Shown here piece by piece: positions 56,523 through 64,000 of a DNA stretch of 64,000 nucleotides (the first letter of the stretch is position 1; each line of letters opens with the position of its first letter). Source of the stretch: Candidatus Binataceae bacterium. Its GTDB lineage: Bacteria; Desulfobacterota; Binatia; Binatales; Binataceae. The stretch covers positions 1 to 64,000 of the forward strand of contig JADMIL010000002.1 in the NCBI GenBank assembly GCA_015478645.1, read 5' to 3'. The position numbers and the translations under genes were made by a program. The notes below the pieces were generated by a model. The model saw nothing but the letters and a program-made list of their open reading frames with translations, ran no database searches and was not told the origin of the DNA.

Positions 56523-57758
56523 CTAACGTGTTGGTCTCTCCTTAGACGGCGACGCGTCCGCCGCGATAGCGCGCGTCAGCACCAGCGCCGCCACGGCAAT
56601 CAATGCGGCCATGATATAGGCCGCGGCCGGCCCCATCATCGCATACGCTGCGCCGCCCGCGATCGGTCCGCCGATCCGCGCGAGCGACAGCGCGCTCTGG
56701 TTGATGCCCAGGACTTCGCCCTGCAAATGGCGTTCGGTGCGCTTCGAGATCAGGCTCGCGATCGCGGGGCTGGCGAAGCCGTAACCGATCGCGACCAGCC
56801 CCAGCATCACGAACAGAAGCGCATGCGACGAGAGGCTGGCCAGCGGCGCCAGCCCGATCGCCAGCGCGATCATGCCGCCGCGGATCAGCGCGACTTCGCC
56901 CGTGCGCTTGACGATCTTGCCGAGCAGGTAGCCCTGCACCAGCGCCTGCATCAGGCCCGCGTAAGCGAGCAGTCCGCCCACCCCGGCGGGACCGTAGCCA
57001 TACACGGCGGCGGCCATCAGGGCGAAGGTCGCCTCGAGCGCCGCCATTGCGCTGGTGGCTAGAAACGCGATCGCAAACAGCCGTGTCAGGCGATGCGCCA
57101 AAAGTTGGCGCGGCAGATTTACGATCGGCGCGGCGATGCGGCTCAACGCGAGCCGCGCGCCCGGATCGGGTGCGTGCGATTCGGGCAGGCGCAGCGCGGC
57201 GAAAATCAGATTGGCGAAGGTCAGCGCCGCAGCGCAGAACACCGGCGTGCGCAGGCTCGCATGCCCGAGCAGACCGCCAAGCGCCGGACCCAGCACGAAG
57301 CCCAGACCAAAGGCCGCGCCGATCAGGCCCATGCCATGGGCGCGGCCCTCTTCGTCGGTCACGTCGGCGACGTAGGCCTGCGCGGTCGAGACCGTCGCGG
57401 CGCACGCGCCATGCACCGCGCGGGCCACCAGCAGCCAGAAAAACGTCCCGGCGAATCCATAGATGACGTAGCCGATCGACGAACCGAACAGACCCAGCAT
57501 GATCACCGGGCGCCGCCCGAAATGATCCGACACGCGGCCCAGCACCGGCGCGCAAAACAATTGCGCCAGCGAATAGACCGACAGGATGAGACCGATGCCG
57601 AGCGGCCCAACGTGCATCCGCGCCGCATACAGCGGCAGGAACGGGATCACGATGCCGAAGCCGAGCAGGTCGATAAAGACCGTCAGGAACAGGATAGTCA
57701 GGGCGGCGCGCCGCTGGTCACGCGGTGGCGCCCCGGTCAGAGCTTCAGCATTGGGCAT
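56523..57758 (-). CDS. MFS transporter, TetA/MdtG-like
   Basis: FIDLLGFGIVIPFLPLYAARM; VSDHFGRRPVIMLGLFGSSIGYVIYG; multi-TM. Confidence 0.9.
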   Translation of the reverse strand: MPNAEALTGAPPRDQRRAALTILFLTVFIDLLGFGIVIPFLPLYAARMHVGPLGIGLILSVYSLAQLFCAPVLGRVSDHFGRRPVIMLGLFGSSIGYVIYGFAGTFFWLLVARAVHGACAATVSTAQAYVADVTDEEGRAHGMGLIGAAFGLGFVLGPALGGLLGHASLRTPVFCAAALTFANLIFAALRLPESHAPDPGARLALSRIAAPIVNLPRQLLAHRLTRLFAIAFLATSAMAALEATFALMAAAVYGYGPAGVGGLLAYAGLMQALVQGYLLGKIVKRTGEVALIRGGMIALAIGLAPLASLSSHALLFVMLGLVAIGYGFASPAIASLISKRTERHLQGEVLGINQSALSLARIGGPIAGGAAYAMMGPAAAYIMAALIAVAALVLTRAIAADASPSKERPTR

Positions 57759-57852
57759 TGATTTGAATCGCGCGATGAAACAAATCTTATGCGGACGCCG
57801 TAGTCAAGCGCGGATGCGCGTGGCGCGGCCTTCGCACCGGGAGACATTGACG

Positions 57853-59187
57853 ATGGCATCAGGGTTGGCGGCGGAACTCAAGCGCAAGACGGTGGCCGCG
57901 GATGCGGCTGTGGCGGCGGTCAAATCCGGCGACTGGATCGACTATGGCTTCGGCGTCGGCCAGCCCGACCTGATCGATCAGGCGCTGGCCGCGCGCGTCG
58001 CCACGCTGCGCGACGTGAAACTGCGCGGCACCCTCGCGCTGCGTGCGCGCGCGGCGGTCGAGGCCGACCCCGAAGGGCGCCACCTGACCTATCTCTCGTG
58101 GTACTTCTCGGGCCTCGAGCGCAAGCTGCACGACCGCAACCTCTGCCATCACATCCCGATGAATTTCGGCGAGGCGCCCGGCTACTACCGGCGCTTTATC
58201 GACGTCGATGTCGCGATGATCAAGACCGCGCCGATGGATGAGCACGGGTTTTTCAATTTCGGCGGCGCGGTGACCTATCACAAGGCGCTGACCGAAAAGG
58301 CGCGCGTCGTGATCGTCGAGACCGACCCCGCGATGCCCTATGTCTTCGGCGTCGAGAACGGCGTGCATCTGAGCGGCGTCGACTACGTGGTCGAAGCCGG
58401 CGGCGGCGGATTGCCCGAGTTGCGGAATCCGCCGGCCGGACCGCTCGAGCAAAAGATCGCGCAACTGATCGCCGCGGAAATCGAGGATCGCGCCTGCCTG
58501 CAGATCGGCATTGGCGCGATGCCCAACGCGGTATGCGAGTTGCTCGCCGACTCGCCGGTCAAGGATCTCGGCGTGCATACGGAGATGTTCGTCGATTCGC
58601 TGGTCACGCTCTACGAGGCGGGCAAGGTCACCGGTGCGCACAAGGCGCTCGATCGCTTCCAGATGGCCTACTGCTTCGCGGCAGGTTCCGCCAAAATGTA
58701 TGACTTCCTCAATCGCAACGCGGCCTGCGTCGCCGGTCCGGTCGACTACACCAACCTCCCGCACCGCATCATGCGCAACGATCGCGTGGTCGCCATCTGC
58801 AACGCCGCGCAGATCGATCTGACCGGCCAGGCCTGCGCCGAATCCGCCGGCGTGCGCCAGATCAGCGGCACCGGCGGCCAGCTTCAGTTCATGCGCGGCG
58901 CCTACGCCTCGCAGGGCGGCAAGGCATTTCTATGCCTGTCGTCGACCTACGAACGCAACGGCCGCCGCGCCAGCCGCATCGTCGCGCGCATCGCCGATTC
59001 CAATATCGTGACCACGCCGCGCACCGACGTAATGTACGTCGTCACCGAATTCGGCATCGTCAATCTCAAGGGCAAGTCGGTGCCCGAACGGGCGCGCGCG
59101 CTGATTGGCCTGGCCCATCCCGAGTTCCGCGACGAACTCGAACGCACCGCGCGCGAGTACCATCTGCTCGGCCCCGCGCATTTTTGA
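57853..59187 (+). CDS. Acetyl-CoA hydrolase/transferase family protein (4-hydroxybutyrate/butyrate CoA-transferase-like)
   Basis: VKSGDWIDYGFGVGQPDLIDQAL; LQIGIGAMPNAVCELLAD; GVHTEMFVDSLVTLYEAGKV; SGTGGQLQFMRGAYASQGGKAFL. Confidence 0.92.
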   Translation: MASGLAAELKRKTVAADAAVAAVKSGDWIDYGFGVGQPDLIDQALAARVATLRDVKLRGTLALRARAAVEADPEGRHLTYLSWYFSGLERKLHDRNLCHHIPMNFGEAPGYYRRFIDVDVAMIKTAPMDEHGFFNFGGAVTYHKALTEKARVVIVETDPAMPYVFGVENGVHLSGVDYVVEAGGGGLPELRNPPAGPLEQKIAQLIAAEIEDRACLQIGIGAMPNAVCELLADSPVKDLGVHTEMFVDSLVTLYEAGKVTGAHKALDRFQMAYCFAAGSAKMYDFLNRNAACVAGPVDYTNLPHRIMRNDRVVAICNAAQIDLTGQACAESAGVRQISGTGGQLQFMRGAYASQGGKAFLCLSSTYERNGRRASRIVARIADSNIVTTPRTDVMYVVTEFGIVNLKGKSVPERARALIGLAHPEFRDELERTAREYHLLGPAHF

Positions 59188-59216
59188 GCGCGGCGGCGGC
59201 CGCGCGCGGGTGTGAT

Positions 59217-59534
59217 CTAGCGAGCGGTGTCGCCGTCGTCCGCGGGAAAACGATAGACCAGTTCGTCGGCGCGGGCGTAGCCAAGTTCGCTGCGGATCAG
59301 GCGCTGGATATAGGCGTCGTCGGAGCGCAAACGCGCGATGCGTGAGGTCAAGTCGCGGTTGTCGGACAGCAAACGGTCGCGCGTTGCTTCGAGCGCCACC
59401 CGCTGCTGGCGCAGCGCGGCCAGGTCGCGCGGGCCGAGCGGCGCGGCGATGCAGCTCATCACGAGCAGCACCAGCACGGCGCTCAGCATTAGATTGAGCC
59501 ACATGCGCCGCAGGTACGAACTTAACTTCACCAT
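59217..59534 (-). CDS. Septum formation initiator (FtsB/DivIC) family protein
   Basis: Single N-terminal TM followed by coiled coil LRQQRVALEATRDRLLSDNRDLTSRIARLRSDDAYIQRLIRSELGYARADELVYRF. Confidence 0.85.
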   Translation of the reverse strand: MVKLSSYLRRMWLNLMLSAVLVLLVMSCIAAPLGPRDLAALRQQRVALEATRDRLLSDNRDLTSRIARLRSDDAYIQRLIRSELGYARADELVYRFPADDGDTAR

Positions 59535-59670
59535 CCCTTCGATCCTAAATTAAGGGCGTTGCGCGATTCAAGCGCGCTTATGGCTGAACGGAATTTTATT
59601 TTGAGAAAGGGCCTTATTCATCTGCGGAAGTCTGACTATAAAATTTCTTTATAAACGTGTGGCAAAACGC

Positions 59671-59699
59671 TTGCGTCGGACATAACGGGTTTCTATAAT
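59671..59699 (+). promoter_or_regulatory. sigma70-like promoter TTGCGT-N17-TATAAT
   Basis: -35 TTGCGT (59671-59676), 17-nt spacer, -10 TATAAT (59694-59699) in AT-rich patch upstream of the Lys-rich small ORF. Confidence 0.75.
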
Positions 59700-59774
59700 C
59701 ACTTCACAGATGAGTATTGGACTCATACAGCTTTTTGCGCTCGTCCAGCAGCAGCGACCGCACAGGAGGAACGT

Positions 59775-59882
59775 ATGGCAATGATGAAGAAGCCCGGTAA
59801 GACGGCAGCCAAATCCAAACCAAAGCTGAAGAGCACTATGGCGAAGAAAAAGGCCACGAAAAAGCCTGTCAAAAAGAAGTAA
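59775..59882 (+). CDS. 35-aa lysine-rich basic peptide (histone H1-tail-like)
   Basis: MAMMKKPGKTAAKSKPKLKSTMAKKKATKKPVKKK*; AGGAGG at about 59764 upstream; own promoter and downstream terminator; below the size cutoff of the ORF track. Confidence 0.75.
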   Translation: MAMMKKPGKTAAKSKPKLKSTMAKKKATKKPVKKK

Positions 59883-59983
59883 CTAACGAATTTGCCCTCC
59901 GGGCCTGAAATCCCCGGAGGCTGCGGAAAAGAGCCGGGCTAGCTGCTGGATGAGCCGGGGCTTAAAGCCTCGTCAAAAAGGAG

Positions 59984-60016
59984 GAGCCCCCTTGAAAAAG
60001 GGGGCTCTTTCCTTCT
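59984..60016 (+). terminator. Rho-independent terminator
   Basis: GAGCCCCCTT-GAAA-AAGGGGGCTC stem followed by TTTCCTTCTT; weaker upstream hairpin CCTCCGG...CCGGAGG near 59896-59920. Confidence 0.8.
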
Positions 60017-60074
60017 TGGGCGACGATTGCACGGGCGCCGCGCGACGCGTGCCGCGCGCTGCGGCGGCTTGAAG

Positions 60075-60902
60075 ATGGACGCCACCGTCGGGCGCTTCAC
60101 CGCCCAGGTCGAGCGCCCCGCGCCAGGCAAATTCGCCTGGCCGATCATAATCCTGCCCGAACTCTTTACCACCCATGTCCATCTGGCGCTGCTGGCTGGC
60201 TACCTGGCCAGCGTCGGCTGGGAGGTCTACGTTCCCGATCTGCGCGCCGCGCTGGGCCGTGACGGCACACCCGCGCTCGGACGCATCGGATGCGCCGGGA
60301 TGGTTGCGCTGATCGACGAATTGCTCGCGGCGCTGGGCCGCGACGTGCTCGTGATGGGCCACGGCATCGGCGGACTGATCGCGCTCAAGATGGCCGAGCG
60401 GCCGCACGTGCGTGCGGCGATTGCGCTGGCTCCGGCAGTCCCCGGCCGGCCCTCACGCCTTGCTCCGCGACTGCGCGATCGCTTTGCGATCTGGTGCGGA
60501 CGGCCGATCAATCCGCCGCGTGGCCGCGTGCGCGCCGATTTCCTCTCCGACGCCGACGCCTTTCAGCGCGATCGCCTGGGGCATGCGATGGTGCCCGACG
60601 CGGGTGTGATCGCGCGCGAGGTGGCGCGCGGCGCGATCACGCTAGCGCGTTTCGCCGACGCCGCGCCGCGAATGATCATCGCGGGTGAGATGGATCCGTT
60701 CGCGCCGATCGAGCGCGTGCGCGAACTGGCCGGAGCGATTGGCGCGCGCTTCGCCATGCTGCCGAGCCGCGGCCACTGGCTGATCGCCGGCCATGCGCTC
60801 GAGCGGGCGATGGGCGAAACCCAGCGCTTCGCGGTGCGCACGCTCGGCCAGAACTTGCTGCTGCTGCATCTGGATGAGGCGAAAGATCCGCCCAACGGTT
60901 GA
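60075..60902 (+). CDS. alpha/beta hydrolase-like protein
   Basis: VLVMGHGIGGLIALKMAE; MIIAGEMDPFAPIERVRELAG; LPSRGHWLIAGHALE. Confidence 0.75.
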   Translation: MDATVGRFTAQVERPAPGKFAWPIIILPELFTTHVHLALLAGYLASVGWEVYVPDLRAALGRDGTPALGRIGCAGMVALIDELLAALGRDVLVMGHGIGGLIALKMAERPHVRAAIALAPAVPGRPSRLAPRLRDRFAIWCGRPINPPRGRVRADFLSDADAFQRDRLGHAMVPDAGVIAREVARGAITLARFADAAPRMIIAGEMDPFAPIERVRELAGAIGARFAMLPSRGHWLIAGHALERAMGETQRFAVRTLGQNLLLLHLDEAKDPPNG

Positions 60903-60995
60903 GCGCGCGCGGGCCGCTGCACGCGCCGCCCGGCGGAGGTGAATTGCGCCGGGGTGCGTCATTTGTTACCTTCAGTTATGGCGCTTCCGGATCGC

Positions 60996-61035
60996 ACTTC
61001 CGGGTCACATTCCCTACTTCCGGGCCACATTCCCA
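60996..61035. repeat. Two 20-bp tandem repeats (plus a partial copy upstream) in guaB leader
   Basis: ACTTCCGGGTCACATTCCCT / ACTTCCGGGCCACATTCCCA, preceded by related GCTTCCGGATCGC. Confidence 0.8.
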
Positions 61036-61091
61036 ATGTCTTTCAGGCCTGCAGGACAACTGCGGGCCTCGCCATATCGGGGTGAAACAAA

Positions 61092-62549
61092 ATGCCGCTT
61101 CAGGAGCTTCGCGAAGGTCTGACATTTGACGACGTGCTCTTGCTGCCGCAGTTCTCCGACCTGCTGCCCTCGAACTGCGACGTCTCGACCATGCTCACCC
61201 AGCGCATTCGCCTGCATATCCCGCTGATCGCAAGCCCGATGGATACGGTCACCGAGTCGCGCACCGCGATCGCGGTCGCCCAGCTTGGCGGGCTGGGCTT
61301 TATCCATCGCAACCTCCCGGTCGAGCGCCAGGCGGCCGAAGTCGCCGCGGTCAAGAAGTACGAAAGCGGCATGATCGCCGATCCTGTCACGGTCCATCCC
61401 GATCAGATGATCGGCGACGCCCTGGCGATCATGGAGCGCCACGGTATCTCGGGCCTGCCGGTGGTCGCTGAGGAACGCCTCGTCGGCATCCTGACCAATC
61501 GCGACTTGCGCTTCGAGCGCCGGCTCGATCGCCAGGTGCGCGAAGTCATGACCAAGCAGGTGATCACCGCGCGTCCGGGCATCACGCTCGATGCGGCCAA
61601 GGAAATTCTCCAGGCTCATCGGATTGAAAAGCTCCCGCTGATCGACGAGCATCACCGGCTGCGCGGGCTGATTACCGTCAAGGACATGGACAAGGCGACG
61701 CGCCATCCTAATTCGAGCAAAGACCTGATGGGCCGGCTGCGCGTGGGCGCGGCGATCGGCGTCGGTCCCGAACGCGAGGAGCGCGTCGCCGCGCTGCGCC
61801 GCGCAGGGGTCGACGTGCTGTGCATCGACACCGCCCACGGCCATTCGCAAAACGTGCTCGAGGCGCTGCGCGAGACCAAGCGCGAATGCCCCGAGATCGA
61901 GGTGGTCGCCGGCAGTATCGCGACCAGCGAGGGCGCCCGCGCGCTGATCGAGGCGGGCGCCGACGCACTGCGCGTCGGCATGGGCCCCGGATCGATCTGC
62001 ACCACCCGGATGGTGGCCGGCGTGGGCGTGCCGCAGATCACCGCGATCATGGATTGCATCGCGATTGCCGAGCCGCGCAACGTGCCGGTGATCGCCGACG
62101 GCGGCATCCGCTTCTCCGGCGACATCACCAAGGCGCTGGCCGCCGGCGCCGCCACCGTGATGATCGGCTCGCTGTTCGCCGGCACCGAGGAGAGCCCCGG
62201 CGAGACGATTCTCTACCAGGGACGCACCTACAAGGTTTACCGCGGGATGGGCTCGCTCGGCGCGATGACCGAGCGGATGCGCGATCGTTACGGGCAGCAC
62301 GATGTCGACGACGCCAACAAGCTGGTGCCCGAAGGGATCGAGGGCCGCGTGCCCCATCGCGGCGGCCTGGCTTCAAATATCGAGCAGCTCATCGGTGGCC
62401 TGCAGGCCGGCATGGGCTACGTCGGCGCGATCAATCTGGCCGAGCTGCGCCGCCGCGCCAGGTTCATCCGCGTGACCGACGCCGGCCAGCGCGAGAGCCA
62501 TGTGCACGACGTGTTCATCACCAAGGAGCCGCCGAACTATCGCCCGTAG
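61092..62549 (+). CDS. guaB: Inosine-5'-monophosphate dehydrogenase
   Basis: [18 protein letters not shown]; two CBS domains; [39 protein letters not shown]. Confidence 0.98.
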   Translation: MPLQELREGLTFDDVLLLPQFSDLLPSNCDVSTMLTQRIRLHIPLIASPMDTVTESRTAIAVAQLGGLGFIHRNLPVERQAAEVAAVKKYESGMIADPVTVHPDQMIGDALAIMERHGISGLPVVAEERLVGILTNRDLRFERRLDRQVREVMTKQVITARPGITLDAAKEILQAHRIEKLPLIDEHHRLRGLITVKDMDKATRHPNSSKDLMGRLRVGAAIGVGPEREERVAALRRAGVDVLCIDTAHGHSQNVLEALRETKRECPEIEVVAGSIATSEGARALIEAGADALRVGMGPGSICTTRMVAGVGVPQITAIMDCIAIAEPRNVPVIADGGIRFSGDITKALAAGAATVMIGSLFAGTEESPGETILYQGRTYKVYRGMGSLGAMTERMRDRYGQHDVDDANKLVPEGIEGRVPHRGGLASNIEQLIGGLQAGMGYVGAINLAELRRRARFIRVTDAGQRESHVHDVFITKEPPNYRP

Positions 62550-62578
62550 CATTGGCTGAACGGGCGGCCGCTTTGGAG

Positions 62579-62611
62579 ACGCGCGCGTCATCGTCGATGG
62601 CGCGCGTTTTT
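62579..62611 (+). terminator. Rho-independent terminator after guaB
   Basis: ACGCGCGC...GCGCGCGT with internal CATC-GTC-GATG stem-loop, followed by TTTTT. Confidence 0.85.
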
Positions 62612-62746
62612 CGTTGGCCTCAAGTGCGCGATACGAGCGCGCCACGCGCGCCGCTCGAACGCGCCGCGCCGGCATGACAGAATTCGTCCGGCCAGCGGCT
62701 ATCATTTGTGGGTGTGACGGCGGGGAGTCGAGGGGGGAACGGAGCA

Positions 62747-63910
62747 ATGGCGCGCAGCAAAAAAATCCGCGTGGGAGTGCTCTTCGGCGGCCGCTCGGGC
62801 GAGCATGAGATCTCGCTTCGCTCGGCGCTCACCGTGATGTCCGCGATGGACCCGCGGCGCTACGAGATTGTCCCGATCGGTATCGGCCACGACGGCCGCT
62901 GGTATCTGCGCGCCGACGCGATCGCGATGCTGACCCAGGCGACGCCGAAATTGGGCGCGCTCGGCCGCGGCGGTATTCCCGTCAGTCTGCTGCCCGAACC
63001 CCAGGGCCGTGCGCTGGTTACGCGCCCCGCGCGCAACGGCCGCGAGGCCGGCGCCGCCGGTGTGCCGCCCGCGATGCCCGGTCCGCTCGACGTGGTCTTC
63101 CCGGTTCTCCATGGAACCTTCGGCGAGGACGGTACCGTGCAGGGATTGCTCGAGCTGGCGGGTATACCCTATGTCGGCGCGAGCGTACTGGGCTCGGCGC
63201 TCGGGATGGACAAGGATGCGCAGAAGCGGCTGCTGCGCGCCTCGGGAATCGCGGTGGTGCGCCATAGCGCGATCACCCGCGCGCAACTCGAAGATGACCG
63301 GGCGATCGCGCGCCGCGCCGCCCGCGATTTGGGTTACCCGGTCTTCGTCAAACCCAACGCGCTCGGTTCGTCGATCGGTATCAGCAAGGTTAAGAATGCG
63401 CGCGCGCTCGGCCCCGCAATCGCCGACGCGATGCAATACGATCGCAAAATCCTCATCGAGGAGTCGTGCGCCGGCCGCGAATTCGAATGCGCCGTGCTCG
63501 GCAACGATCGGCCGGCTGCGTCGGTGCCCGGCGAGATCATCGTCAAGGGCCACGAATTCTACAGCTATGCCTCGAAATACATCGACGCCGGCGGCGCCGA
63601 TGTGCGGATTCCCGCCGACCTTCCCGCGGCCTTCGCCGAACGCATTCGCGCCGCCTCGGCCGCGGCCTTTACCGCGCTTTCGCTGCGCGGCATGGCGCGA
63701 GTCGATTTCCTGGCGCCGCCGGATTTGCGTGCGCTCTACGTCAACGAGGTCAACACGATTCCCGGCTTCACCGCGATTAGCATGTATCCCAAGCTGTGGG
63801 CCGCGAGCGGACTCGAGCTGCCCGCGCTTATCGATCGCCTGATCGATCTCGCCCGCGAAGAGCATCGCGCGCGCGCCGCGTGCAAATTTATCTATCAGCC
63901 GGCGCCCTGA
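62747..63910 (+). CDS. ddl: D-alanine--D-alanine ligase
   Basis: [69 protein letters not shown]. Confidence 0.97.
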   Translation: MARSKKIRVGVLFGGRSGEHEISLRSALTVMSAMDPRRYEIVPIGIGHDGRWYLRADAIAMLTQATPKLGALGRGGIPVSLLPEPQGRALVTRPARNGREAGAAGVPPAMPGPLDVVFPVLHGTFGEDGTVQGLLELAGIPYVGASVLGSALGMDKDAQKRLLRASGIAVVRHSAITRAQLEDDRAIARRAARDLGYPVFVKPNALGSSIGISKVKNARALGPAIADAMQYDRKILIEESCAGREFECAVLGNDRPAASVPGEIIVKGHEFYSYASKYIDAGGADVRIPADLPAAFAERIRAASAAAFTALSLRGMARVDFLAPPDLRALYVNEVNTIPGFTAISMYPKLWAASGLELPALIDRLIDLAREEHRARAACKFIYQPAP

Positions 63911-63933
63911 CGAGACCGGCGGAGAAGCCTGCG

Positions 63934-64000
63934 ATGACGCCGATCCTGATTGCGACCACCAACCGAGCCAAGCTCGCCGAGTATCGCCTGCTGCTCGCGG
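63934..64000 (+). CDS. rdgB: Non-canonical purine NTP pyrophosphatase (RdgB/HAM1), 5' part only
   Basis: MTPILIATTNRAKLAEYRLLLA... typical N-terminus (ATxNxxKxxE); truncated by window end. Confidence 0.8.
   Translation, partial: MTPILIATTNRAKLAEYRLLLA

Noticed and set aside
1-64000. CRISPR arrays, rRNA, tRNA, phage or transposase genes
   Set aside because: None recognised by eye; no regularly spaced repeats, no tRNA-like cloverleaf and no transposase/integrase motifs seen. A tRNAscan/Infernal run would be needed to exclude a tRNA formally.

Overview
High-GC bacterial chromosomal segment, about 64 kb, densely coding, with long spurious antisense ORFs typical of high GC. I see no rRNA, tRNA, CRISPR or intact transposase. 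Gene content (several luciferase-like flavin oxidoreductases, a CaiB-type CoA transferase, many hydrolases) fits an uncultivated deltaproteobacterial/Binatota-like lineage, but that taxonomic guess is weak. Recognisable modules: (i) tandem LLM flavin oxidoreductases + alpha/beta hydrolase + CoA transferase (8.2-13.3 kb); (ii) a lower-GC-looking segment with a CYTH-like protein, N-formylglutamate amidohydrolase-like protein, two transglutaminases, an OprB-like porin and a VIT1-like protein (14.2-22.0 kb); (iii) a cobamide salvage/nucleotide-loop assembly operon (bluB-cbiZ-cbiB-cobD-cobT-cobS, cobU) next to a cobalamin riboswitch and a btuB-like receptor (29.8-38.5 kb); (iv) glnE, lytic transglycosylase, aroA; (v) SMP-30/cyclase/esterase catabolic genes; (vi) glcDEF + alanine-glyoxylate-type aminotransferase; (vii) guaB, ddl and the start of rdgB. 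The most notable result is at 28212-29072. The ORF track reports two separate ORFs there, but they are in the same frame, separated only by a TGA, and together read as one 286-aa GrdB-like (glycine/sarcosine/betaine reductase selenoprotein B family) protein with a U-P-V-C motif. A strong SECIS-like hairpin follows the TGA immediately, so this is very probably a selenoprotein. Other items worth checking: a 35-aa lysine-rich peptide with its own near-consensus promoter and terminator, a three-hairpin structured intergenic region between btuB and glnE, and 20-bp tandem repeats in the guaB leader.
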